In this document: piece by piece, positions 21,944 to 29,165 of the stretch
Layout: the number at the start of each line of letters is the position of its first letter
Numbering within the stretch: position 1 is the first letter of the stretch
Origin: JBFKMV01 sp041629655
GTDB lineage: Bacteria; Acidobacteriota; Polarisedimenticolia; Polarisedimenticolales; Polarisedimenticolaceae
Direction: 5' to 3'
Assembly (NCBI GenBank): GCA_041629655.1
Contig: JBFKMV010000030.1
Location: 1 to 35,063, forward strand
DNA: 35,063 nucleotides
Notes under the pieces: generated by a model
Seen by the model: only the letters and a program-made list of their open reading frames with translations
Databases searched by the model: none
Told to the model about the DNA's origin: nothing
Position numbers and translations under genes: made by a program

Positions 21944-22738
21944 ATGAGCGACACGACGGATCGACCCGTGCATCAGGGTCCGCTACGCGTGACCCGGGTC
22001 GAGGACGACGCCGTGTGGCGGGTGTGCCTGGCCAGACCGAAACCCAACCTGCTCGACGTCGAGATGATCCATGCGCTGCGGGAGGTGTTCGAGCGCGCCC
22101 GCGACGACCACAAGCTGAAGGTGGTGCTGCTGGAGGGCGAGGGCGGCCACTTCTCGTTCGGCGCCAGCGTCGAGGAGCACCTGCCGGGCAAGTTCGAGTC
22201 GATGATCCCCGAGTTCCACGGGTTGTTCGACCGCATGCTGGAGTCCTCGGTGGTCACGCTGGCCGCGGTGCGCGGGCTGTGTCTGGGCGGCGCGCTGGAG
22301 CTGGCCAGTTTCTGCCACCGGGTCTTCGCCGCCCCCGAGGCGCGGCTGGGCCAGCCGGAGATCGTGCTGGGGGTGTTCCCGCCGGTGGCCAGCGTGGCGC
22401 TGGCCGAGCGCATCGGCCGCAGCCGCGCCGAGGACCTGTGCCTGACCGGCCGGACCCTCACGGGCGAGGAGGCGCAGCGGATCGGGCTGGTCGACGAGCT
22501 GGCCCACGACCCCGCCGCGGCCGCGCTGGCCTACGCCCACGAGCACCTGATCCCGCGCTCGGCGTCGAGCCTGCGGCTGGCGGTACGCGCGTGCCGCGAG
22601 GCCTTCGCCGACCGGTTCCGCGCCGACCTCCAGCGCGTCGAGCGGCTGTACGTCGAGGACCTGATGAAGACCCACGACGCCAACGAGGGGCTGCGCGCGT
22701 TCCTGGACAAACGCGAGCCCGCGTGGAGCGACTCATGA
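21944..22738 (+). CDS. dch: Cyclohexa-1,5-diene-1-carbonyl-CoA hydratase
   Basis: 264 aa, a crotonase-fold enzyme; the ATG follows the GNAT stop by one base, with GGAGGGG upstream. Dch adds water to the conjugated dienoyl-CoA made by benzoyl-CoA reductase, giving 6-hydroxycyclohex-1-ene-1-carbonyl-CoA, the substrate of the had product. Visible motifs are HFSFGASVEEHLP (about residues 69-81), GLCLGGALELASFCHRVFA (oxyanion loop) and GQPEIVLGVFPPVASVAL. The last differs from the GLPE motif of fatty-acid enoyl-CoA hydratases and is typical of dienoyl-CoA hydratases. Length and position directly upstream of bcrC agree with Thauera-type operons. The stop overlaps the bcrC ATG by 4 nt. Confidence 0.93.
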   Translation: MSDTTDRPVHQGPLRVTRVEDDAVWRVCLARPKPNLLDVEMIHALREVFERARDDHKLKVVLLEGEGGHFSFGASVEEHLPGKFESMIPEFHGLFDRMLESSVVTLAAVRGLCLGGALELASFCHRVFAAPEARLGQPEIVLGVFPPVASVALAERIGRSRAEDLCLTGRTLTGEEAQRIGLVDELAHDPAAAALAYAHEHLIPRSASSLRLAVRACREAFADRFRADLQRVERLYVEDLMKTHDANEGLRAFLDKREPAWSDS

Positions 22739-23913
22739 GCGTCGACGGTCTCGCGGCCCTGGTCGCCCGGGCCGAGTCGCTGTGCCGCGACCACGCGCTG
22801 TCCACGGTGCGGGAATGGAAGCAACGCACCGGCGGACTGGCCGTGGGTTACCTGCCGGTCTACGTCCCGCGCGAGCTGTTGTGGTCGCAGGGCGTGCTGC
22901 CGGTCGGCCTGATGGGCGGCGGCGACGAGATCGAGATCATTCGCGGCGACGCCTACTACCAGTCCTACATCTGCCACATCCCGCGGAGCACCATCGAGCT
23001 GGGCCTGAACGGCAGCCTGGACTGCCTGGACGGCGTGCTGTTCCCGGCGATCTGCGACGTGATCCGCAACCTCTCGGGCGTCTGGAAGCTCGAGTTCCCG
23101 GACAAGCTGTCGCGCTACCTCGACGTGCCGCAGAACTTCGAGGCGCGGATCGGCGGGCGGTTCTACCGCGAGGAGCTCGAGTCGCTGTCGCGCGACCTGG
23201 CCGGACGCGGCGCGCGGCCCTACGACCCCGAGGCGTTGCGGTCCGCGATCGCGCTGTACAACGAGCAGCGCCGCCGGGTCCGCGAGCTGTACGCGTTGCG
23301 CCGGCAGGCGCCGTGGAAGGTGCCCACCGCCGAGCTGTACGTGGTGCTGCGCGCGGGGCTCCAGCTGCCGCCGGAGGAGTGCACCGCGATGTTCGACGAG
23401 TACCTGGCGGCGGTGCGGGCGGAGGACTCGCGGACTCCGATGGACCAGGCGCGGGTGGTGCTGATCGGCTCGTTCTGCGAGCAGCCGCCGCTGGGGTTGA
23501 TCAAGACGCTCGAGCGCTCGGGTTGCTACATCGTCGACGACGACCTGGTGCAGGTGCACCGCTGGATCCCGGACGACATCGCGACGGACGGCGACCCGCT
23601 GGAGAACCTGGTCCAGGCGTTCATCGACGATTCGATCGCCAGCCCGGTGCGCTACATCGCCGAGGACGAGAAGGGCCGGGCCCTGGTCGAGCGCGTGCGG
23701 ACCGCGGGGGCCGAGGGCGTGCTGTTCTGCGCGCCCAGCTTTTGCGACCCGGCGCTGCTGGACCAGCCGATGGTCACTCGCGCCGTCGAGGGCGCGGGCG
23801 TCCCCTGGACCGCGTTCAAGTACGCCGAGAACAGCGGCCAGTTCCAGGTGATTCGCGAACAAGCCGGCACGTTCGCCGACTCGATCAAGCTGTGGAGCGA
23901 GGTGGGAGCATGA
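22735..23913 (+). CDS. bcrC: Class I benzoyl-CoA reductase, subunit C
   Basis: 392 aa, of the 2-hydroxyglutaryl-CoA dehydratase HgdB/FldC/BcrC family. With BcrB it forms the module where benzoyl-CoA is reduced to cyclohexa-1,5-diene-1-carbonyl-CoA and which carries [4Fe-4S] clusters. Characteristic segments are AVGYLPVYVPRELLWSQGVLP (residues about 35-55, given in part), YYQSYICHIPRSTIELGL, LDCLDGVLFPAICDVIRNL, and near the C-terminus GVLFCAPSFCDPALLDQPM. Several conserved Cys in these segments are likely cluster or substrate-pocket residues. The gene order bcrC-bcrB-bcrA-bcrD is that of Thauera aromatica. It overlaps both neighbours by 4 nt, so the four subunits are translationally coupled. 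Confidence 0.95.
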   Translation: MSVDGLAALVARAESLCRDHALSTVREWKQRTGGLAVGYLPVYVPRELLWSQGVLPVGLMGGGDEIEIIRGDAYYQSYICHIPRSTIELGLNGSLDCLDGVLFPAICDVIRNLSGVWKLEFPDKLSRYLDVPQNFEARIGGRFYREELESLSRDLAGRGARPYDPEALRSAIALYNEQRRRVRELYALRRQAPWKVPTAELYVVLRAGLQLPPEECTAMFDEYLAAVRAEDSRTPMDQARVVLIGSFCEQPPLGLIKTLERSGCYIVDDDLVQVHRWIPDDIATDGDPLENLVQAFIDDSIASPVRYIAEDEKGRALVERVRTAGAEGVLFCAPSFCDPALLDQPMVTRAVEGAGVPWTAFKYAENSGQFQVIREQAGTFADSIKLWSEVGA

Positions 23914-25208
23914 GCCAGACCCCGGCCCCCAAGACCGGCTTCGTGCACAAGGACGACAGCCAGCTACGCCAGAAACGGATGATCGCCGAACACTTCGGCC
24001 GGCTGGCTCGCGTCGGCGAGACGGGCGAGAAGAACGTCTACACCTTCGTCCCCGGCAACCTGACCGAGCTGTTGCGCAGCTTCGACCTGCTGCCGACGCT
24101 GCCGGAGATCAACGCGCTGCAGAGCGGCATGCGCGGCAAGTCGCGCGAGTACATCGCCACGGCCGAGAAGCTCGGCCACTCCGAGGACGTCTGCACCTAC
24201 GTCAAGTGCGACCTGGGCATGATGAAGTCGGGCAACATCGGGCCGACCGGCGAGAAGCTCCCCGAGCCCGACCTGCTGCTGCTGTCCTACACCGGCTGCT
24301 TCACGTTCCTGAAGTGGTTCGAGATCCTGAAGCAGGAGTACGACTGTCCGGTGGTGATGCTGCACGTGCCGTACCAGGGCGACGGGCAGATCACCGACTC
24401 GATGCGCCGCTACGTGGTCGATCAGCTGCGCGAGGTGGTGATCCCGGCGCTGGAAAAAGTCTCCGGCCGGCCCTACGACGAGGAGCGGCTGAAGGAGCTG
24501 CTGGCGCGGTCGGCCCAGGCCGAGGAGGACCTGGTGTGGGTGCTGCAGTCGGCGCGGCAGCGACCCTCGCCGATCGACGCCTACTTCGGCGGCGTGTATT
24601 ACCTCGGTCCGATCTTCAGCGCGTTCCGCGGCACACCCGAGGCGGTCGACTACTACCGCACGCTGCGCCGGGAGGTCGAGCAGCGCCTCGCGGCGGGGAA
24701 GGGACCGGTCACCCCGGACGGCGAGATCGACGAGGAGCGCTTCCGCATCGTCGTCGAGGGCCCGCCCAACTGGACCAGCTTCCGCGAGTTCTGGAAGATG
24801 TTCGCCGACGAGGGCGCCGTGGTCGTCGCCTCGACCTACACCAAGGTCGGCGGCGTGTACGACTTCGGCTTCCGCCACGACCCCGCGCGGCCGCTGGAGA
24901 GTCTCGCCGACTACTGCATGGGCTGCTACACCAACATCAACCTGCCCGGGCGCGTGGACATGCTGTGCAACTACATCGAGGACTACTCGGCCGACGGCCT
25001 GCTGGTCAACTCGATCAAGAGCTGCAACTCGTTCAGCGCCGGCCAGCTGCGGATCCTGCGCGAGGTCGAGCAACGCACCGGCAAGCCCGGCGGGTTCATC
25101 GAGAGCGACCTCGTCGATCCGCGCTACTTCTCGGCGGCCAACATCAAGAACCGCCTGGAGTCGTACTTCCAGATGATCGAGCAGAAGCGATCGAAGGCCT
25201 CGGCATGA
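23910..25208 (+). CDS. bcrB: Class I benzoyl-CoA reductase, subunit B
   Basis: 432 aa, close to the usual length of BcrB. It is a second HgdA/B-like subunit that pairs with BcrC to make the ring-reducing, Fe-S-containing module. Visible segments are LGHSEDVCTYVKCDLGMMKSG (residues about 88-107, given in part) with two Cys, LLLLSYTGCFTFLKWFEIL, ESLADYCMGCYTNINLPGRVD with a CMGC pair, and VNSIKSCNSFSAGQ. The Cys-rich stretches fit cluster ligation in this family. The start overlaps the bcrC stop, and the stop overlaps the bcrA start. The frame is intact and no expected region is missing. Confidence 0.95.
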   Translation: MSQTPAPKTGFVHKDDSQLRQKRMIAEHFGRLARVGETGEKNVYTFVPGNLTELLRSFDLLPTLPEINALQSGMRGKSREYIATAEKLGHSEDVCTYVKCDLGMMKSGNIGPTGEKLPEPDLLLLSYTGCFTFLKWFEILKQEYDCPVVMLHVPYQGDGQITDSMRRYVVDQLREVVIPALEKVSGRPYDEERLKELLARSAQAEEDLVWVLQSARQRPSPIDAYFGGVYYLGPIFSAFRGTPEAVDYYRTLRREVEQRLAAGKGPVTPDGEIDEERFRIVVEGPPNWTSFREFWKMFADEGAVVVASTYTKVGGVYDFGFRHDPARPLESLADYCMGCYTNINLPGRVDMLCNYIEDYSADGLLVNSIKSCNSFSAGQLRILREVEQRTGKPGGFIESDLVDPRYFSAANIKNRLESYFQMIEQKRSKASA

Positions 25209-26524
25209 AGTACTGCGTCGGGATCGACCTGGGTTCGACGACCACCAAGGCGGTGGTGATGGCGGAGAGCGGCGAGATCCTCGGCCGCGGCATCACCAAC
25301 AGCCGCAGCAACTACGAGGTCGCCTGCTCGGTGGCGCTGAGCGAGGCGCTGATCAACGCGCGCTTCGCGCTGATGGCCGAGGAGCTGCAGGCGGCCGGCG
25401 TGGACCAGGCGCAGCGGGCGACGATGCTGCGCGGCCTGGAGCTGCGCTTCCGCGAGCAGCAGTACCGCGACCAGCTCGAGGCGTTGGGCCACGAGATCCG
25501 CCGGCTGGCCGGCGAGGCCGGTCTCGACCGCAACGCGCGGGCGGCGGCGGACTGGATCCTGGAGCGGATGGGCGAGGAGACCGCGAAGCTCTACGCCGCG
25601 GGCGCCAGCCGCAAGAGCGACTTCTTCCGCGACCTGGCCGGCGGACGCTACATGCACCTGGCCGAGCAGGTCTCGCGCGAACGTTCGGTGCGCTTCGACC
25701 CGCTGGTCGGACTGTTCGACAAGGCGATCCTCGAGGTCGAGAACATGCCGGTCCGCGAGGGCGGCTTCGAGGCCCACGTGCGCGCGGCCCTCGAGGGTAC
25801 CGCGGAGGCCGGGCCGGAGCTGGAGGCGGCGGTGGAGCACGCCGCGCGCGTCGAGCTCGAGCAGGCGGCCAGCGTCGGCACCGGCTACGGCCGGCGGACG
25901 CTGCCGTTCCCCAAGGAACAGATCCGCTCCGAGATCCTGTGCCACGGGCTCGGCGCGCACTCGATGTTCGCCGGGACGCGCACGGTGCTCGACATCGGCG
26001 GGCAGGACACCAAGGCGATCCAGGTCGACGACAGCGGGATCGTGACCTCGTTCCAGATGAACGACCGCTGCGCCGCCGGCTGCGGGCGGTACCTCGGCTA
26101 CATCGCCGACGAGATGAACGTCGGCGTGCACGAGCTGGGGCCGATCGCCTGCCGCTCCAGCCGTCCGGTGCGGATCAGCTCGACCTGCACGGTGTTCGCC
26201 GGCGCCGAGCTGCGCGAACGGCTGTCGCTGGGCGAAAAGCGCGAGGACATCCTGGCCGGGCTGCACCGCGCAATCATCCTGCGCGCGATGTCGCTGCTGG
26301 CCCGCTCGGGCGGCGTCAGCGAGCAGTTCACCTTCACCGGCGGCGTGGCCCGCAACCCGGCGGCCGTGGACGCGCTGCGCAAGCTGATCCGCGAGAACTA
26401 CGGGGACGTGACGATGAACATCTCGCCCGACTCGATCTACACCGGCGCGCTCGGCGCGGCGCTGTTCGCGCGCCGCACGTTCTCGTCCGTGGGACGGCCG
26501 GCGGCCCGGGAGGTGCAGGCATGA
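25205..26524 (+). CDS. bcrA: Class I benzoyl-CoA reductase, ATP-hydrolysing subunit A
   Basis: 439 aa, of the BadF/BadG/BcrA/BcrD ATPase family (actin/hexokinase-like fold, as in the activator HgdC). The N-terminal phosphate loop is GIDLGSTTTKAVVM (residues about 6-19). The second ATP motif is near LDIGGQDTKAIQVD. The cysteines expected to hold the [4Fe-4S] cluster shared with BcrD are C289 (NDRCAAG) and C328 (SSTCTVFAG). The large insert after residue 50, rich in charged helices, is typical of BcrA versus BcrD. The BcrA-BcrD module takes electrons from reduced ferredoxin and couples ATP hydrolysis to their low-potential delivery to BcrBC. The gene overlaps bcrB and bcrD by 4 nt each. Confidence 0.95.
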   Translation: MKYCVGIDLGSTTTKAVVMAESGEILGRGITNSRSNYEVACSVALSEALINARFALMAEELQAAGVDQAQRATMLRGLELRFREQQYRDQLEALGHEIRRLAGEAGLDRNARAAADWILERMGEETAKLYAAGASRKSDFFRDLAGGRYMHLAEQVSRERSVRFDPLVGLFDKAILEVENMPVREGGFEAHVRAALEGTAEAGPELEAAVEHAARVELEQAASVGTGYGRRTLPFPKEQIRSEILCHGLGAHSMFAGTRTVLDIGGQDTKAIQVDDSGIVTSFQMNDRCAAGCGRYLGYIADEMNVGVHELGPIACRSSRPVRISSTCTVFAGAELRERLSLGEKREDILAGLHRAIILRAMSLLARSGGVSEQFTFTGGVARNPAAVDALRKLIRENYGDVTMNISPDSIYTGALGAALFARRTFSSVGRPAAREVQA

Positions 26525-27399
26525 GCGAGACGGCCCCCACGCTGCAGCGCGTCGCCGGCATCGACGTCGGTTCCTCGGCGATCAAGGTGGTGCTGCTGGA
26601 GGACGACACCGGGCAGCCACCGCGCGTGCTGTTCGCGCGCAGCGAGCGGATCCGGCGCCGCGATCCGCGCAAGGTCGCCACGCAGATGTTCGACGAGGGG
26701 CTCGCCGAGTCGGGGCTGCGGCGCGACCAGCTCGACTACGTCGCGACCACCGGCGAGGGCGAGCTGCTGGCCTTCCGCACCGGTCACTTCTACGGCATGA
26801 CGACCCACGCCCGCGGCGGGCTGTTCCTGGACCCCGAGGCCCGCGCGATCATGGACATCGGCGCGCTGCACGCCCGGGCGGTGCTGATCGACGAGCGGGC
26901 CAAGGTGCTGGGCTATCGCATGACCAGCCAGTGCGCCTCGGGATCGGGCCAGTTCCTGGAGAACATCTGTCGCTACCTCGGGATCACGATGGAGGAGATC
27001 GGCAAGCTGTCGCTCCAGGCCGACGAGCCGGAGGCCTGCTCCTCGATCTGCGCCGTGCTCGCCGAGACCGACGTGATCAACATGGTCTCGCGCGGGATCT
27101 CCACGCCCAACATCATCAAGGGCATCCACCAGTCGATGGCCGGCCGTTACGTGCGGCTGTTGACCGCCGTGGGGGCGCAGGGCGTGGTGCTGATCACCGG
27201 CGGGCTGGCCGCCGACGCGGGTCTCTTGGAAGCGATGCGCGAGGCGCTGGCGACGCAGAAGCGCACCGTGCCGGTCACGATCCGGGCCCACGAGCAGTCG
27301 GTGCTGGCCGGAGCCTACGGCGCGGCGCTGTGGGGCGCGTTCCGCGCCCGCAAGCTGGCCCGCGAGGGGGTCGCGCTGTCGCCGGGAGGGGCCGCATGA
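26521..27399 (+). CDS. bcrD: Class I benzoyl-CoA reductase, ATP-hydrolysing subunit D
   Basis: 292 aa, the smaller ATPase-family partner of BcrA. It has the phosphate loop GIDVGSSAIKVVLLED (residues about 13-28), the second motif MDIGALHARAVLID, and cluster cysteines C138 (SQCASGSGQFLE) and C177 (SICAVLAETDV); C173 lies close by. Together with BcrA it forms the heterodimeric electron activator of the reductase. Its ATG overlaps the bcrA stop and its stop overlaps the SDR start (ATGA), so its translation is linked to the whole subunit set. No ferredoxin gene, the usual electron donor, is found next to it, unlike in Thauera. Confidence 0.95.
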   Translation: MSETAPTLQRVAGIDVGSSAIKVVLLEDDTGQPPRVLFARSERIRRRDPRKVATQMFDEGLAESGLRRDQLDYVATTGEGELLAFRTGHFYGMTTHARGGLFLDPEARAIMDIGALHARAVLIDERAKVLGYRMTSQCASGSGQFLENICRYLGITMEEIGKLSLQADEPEACSSICAVLAETDVINMVSRGISTPNIIKGIHQSMAGRYVRLLTAVGAQGVVLITGGLAADAGLLEAMREALATQKRTVPVTIRAHEQSVLAGAYGAALWGAFRARKLAREGVALSPGGAA

Positions 27400-28139
27400 G
27401 CCCGCACACGCCGCTGGGCGAGCTGCTGTCGCTCGAGGGCCGTGTGGCGCTGGTCACCGGCGGGGGCGGCGGTATCGGCTCGGCCGTGGTAACGCGGCTG
27501 CTCGAGGCCGGCGCCGGTGTGGCCAGCGTCGACCTGCCCGGCGCCGCGTGCGCGCCCGGCGCGGTCGGGCTGAGCGGCGACGTCGGAGACGCCGACCAGG
27601 TCGCGACGCTGTTCGGAGAGTTCCGGCGCCGCTTCGACCGGCTCGACGTGCTGGTCCACTGCGCCGGGATCACGCGCGACGCGGTGCTGTGGAAGCTCGA
27701 GCCGGAGGCGTGGTCGGAGGTGCTGCGGACGAACCTCGACTCGGCGTGGCTGACCCTGAAGCAGGCGGTCCCGCTGCTGCGCGGTGCGGGGCACGGCGCG
27801 GTGGTGCTGATCTCCTCGATCAACGGCGAGCGGGGCAAGTTCGGCCAGGCCAACTACGCCGCGAGCAAGGCTGGGCTGGTCGGGCTGGCGCGGACCGCCG
27901 CGCGCGAGCTGGGTCGCTTCGGGGTGCGGGTCAACGTGGTCGCCCCGGGCTGGATCCGCACCCCGATGACCGCGGCGCTGCCCGAGGAGTACCGCGCGGC
28001 CGCGGTGCAGGAGACCGCGCTGGGCCGCGAGGGCGAGCCCCTGGACGTGGCCGATGCGGTGCTGTTCCTGGCCTCGGAGATGGGCCGCCACGTGACCGGC
28101 CAGGTGCTGCGCGTGGACGGCGGGCAACTGATGGCGTGA
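27396..28139 (+). CDS. Short-chain dehydrogenase/reductase, candidate 3-hydroxyacyl-CoA dehydrogenase of the pathway
   Basis: 247 aa, a FabG-like classical SDR. The cofactor motif is TGGGGGIGSA (residues about 21-30), then HCAG, the catalytic Ser in LISSING, and the YAASK motif (Tyr and Lys). The C-terminus GQVLRVDGGQLMA is typical of the family. It follows bcrD with a 4-nt overlap, so it is part of the operon. The ring-opening product is 3-hydroxypimelyl-CoA, which must be oxidised to the 3-oxo form; no other enzyme for this step lies in the window, so this SDR is the best candidate. That function is inference: by sequence alone it could equally be a 3-oxoacyl-ACP reductase or act on another alcohol. 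Confidence 0.85.
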   Translation: MSPHTPLGELLSLEGRVALVTGGGGGIGSAVVTRLLEAGAGVASVDLPGAACAPGAVGLSGDVGDADQVATLFGEFRRRFDRLDVLVHCAGITRDAVLWKLEPEAWSEVLRTNLDSAWLTLKQAVPLLRGAGHGAVVLISSINGERGKFGQANYAASKAGLVGLARTAARELGRFGVRVNVVAPGWIRTPMTAALPEEYRAAAVQETALGREGEPLDVADAVLFLASEMGRHVTGQVLRVDGGQLMA

Positions 28140-28144
28140 TGACG

Positions 28145-28161
28145 GGCGCCGCGGCGGCGCC
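28145..28161 (+). other. Small GC-rich hairpin between the SDR and GNAT genes
   Basis: A 7-bp stem GGCGCCG (28145-28151) and CGGCGCC (28155-28161) with a 3-nt loop fills most of the 34-nt gap, the largest break inside the operon. There is no U-tract. It could be a pause or RNA-processing site dividing the dearomatising genes from the lower-pathway genes, or chance in GC-rich DNA. Confidence 0.35.
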
Positions 28162-28173
28162 GGGAGTTCGACG

Positions 28174-28695
28174 ATGCGGGGAAGCAAGGAGATCCACGAA
28201 ACGCTGACGCCGGAACAGGCGCTCGAGCTGGAGGAGCGCATCCGCGTGCGCGGTCTGAAACCGGAGGACCTCGACGCGGTGATCGCGCTCGACGCGCGGA
28301 ACGTCGGCCGGCGCCGCGACGAGTACTTCAAGGTCAAGCTGCAGCAGAACCTCGCCGAGACCGGCATCAAGGTCTCGCTGGCGGCGGAGCTCGACGACTG
28401 CTTCTGCGGGTTCCTGCTGGCGCGGGTGTACTACGGCGAGTTCGGGACGCTGGAGCCGGTGGCGGTGCTGGACACGCTGGGCGTGCACCCCGACTTCCAG
28501 CGCCGCGGCGTCGGCGTCGCGCTGCTGCGGCAGCTCAGGAAGAACCTCGGCGCGCTGGGCGTGTCGCGGATCCAGACCGAGGTCGGTTGGGACAACCAGC
28601 TGCTGCTGCACTTCTTCCAGCGCGAGGGATTCCGGCCGGCCGAGCGGCTGTGTCTCGACCTCGAGCTCGTTGCGACGGGAGACCGCGGCGCATGA
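28174..28695 (+). CDS. Second GNAT-family acetyltransferase within the benzoyl-CoA operon
   Basis: 173 aa from the ATG at 28174. The GNAT core is well kept: LKPEDLDAVIALDARNVGRRRDEY at the N-terminus (about residues 26-49, given in part), GFLLARVYYGEFG, the acetyl-CoA loop VHPDFQRRGVGVALL with a complete Q/RxxGxG/A motif, and FFQREGF near the end. Its paralogue at 21472-21942 shares the GRRxxxY motif, GVSRxxT and the LDLEL-like ending; this copy has the more canonical CoA site and a longer, charged N-terminus. It overlaps the Rrf2 regulator gene by 4 nt. The substrate is unknown. Protein lysine acetylation or acylation, or removal of a side product of the pathway, are both possible. Confidence 0.85.
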   Translation: MRGSKEIHETLTPEQALELEERIRVRGLKPEDLDAVIALDARNVGRRRDEYFKVKLQQNLAETGIKVSLAAELDDCFCGFLLARVYYGEFGTLEPVAVLDTLGVHPDFQRRGVGVALLRQLRKNLGALGVSRIQTEVGWDNQLLLHFFQREGFRPAERLCLDLELVATGDRGA

Positions 28696-29165
28696 TGAAG
28701 CTCAACAAGAGCACCCGCTATGCGCTGTACGCGGCGATGGAGATGGCCCGCGACGAGGCCGCGCAGGTCACCGCGGCCCACGTCGCGGAGCGCTACTCGA
28801 TCCCGGCCGCGGTGATGGCCAAGGTGCTCCAGCAGCTCGTCCGCGCCGGGATCGTCGTCGGAACGCGCGGCTCGGGCGGCGGGTACCGGCTGGCCGAAGC
28901 CTCCTCGGCGACCACCGTGCTCGACGTGATCGAGGCCTTCGAGCCGCGCCGGGGAACCGGGAGCTGCCTGCTCGACGACGGCGACAACGACGACTGCGCG
29001 CACCCGGGCGATTGCCGCCTGCGCGAGCTGTTCGACGAGGTGGACGAGCTGGCCCGCTGCACGTTCGCCTCGATTACCCTCGAAACGCTGGCCGGCCGCC
29101 CACAACCGGGACGCGGCGCGGTGACGACGGCCGCCGCTGGGCGGCCCACGGAGACAACGACGTGA
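28692..29165 (+). CDS. Rrf2-family transcriptional regulator with three cysteines
   Basis: 157 aa from ATG 28692 (ATGATG; 28695 also possible). The N-terminal winged helix is clear: LNKSTRYALYAAMEMAR, then VAERYSIPAAVMAKVLQQLVRAGIV, and the wing GTRGSGGGYRLA. C92, C102 and C108 form a C-x9-C-x5-C array in the position where IscR and NsrR bind a [2Fe-2S] or [4Fe-4S] cluster; the first spacing is longer than the usual x5-x7. It may therefore sense iron-sulphur status, oxygen or NO, all relevant for the oxygen-sensitive reductase in the same operon. It is the only transcription factor gene in the operon and the simplest candidate to bind the palindrome at 19209-19250; this is inference. Confidence 0.9.
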   Translation: MMKLNKSTRYALYAAMEMARDEAAQVTAAHVAERYSIPAAVMAKVLQQLVRAGIVVGTRGSGGGYRLAEASSATTVLDVIEAFEPRRGTGSCLLDDGDNDDCAHPGDCRLRELFDEVDELARCTFASITLETLAGRPQPGRGAVTTAAAGRPTETTT

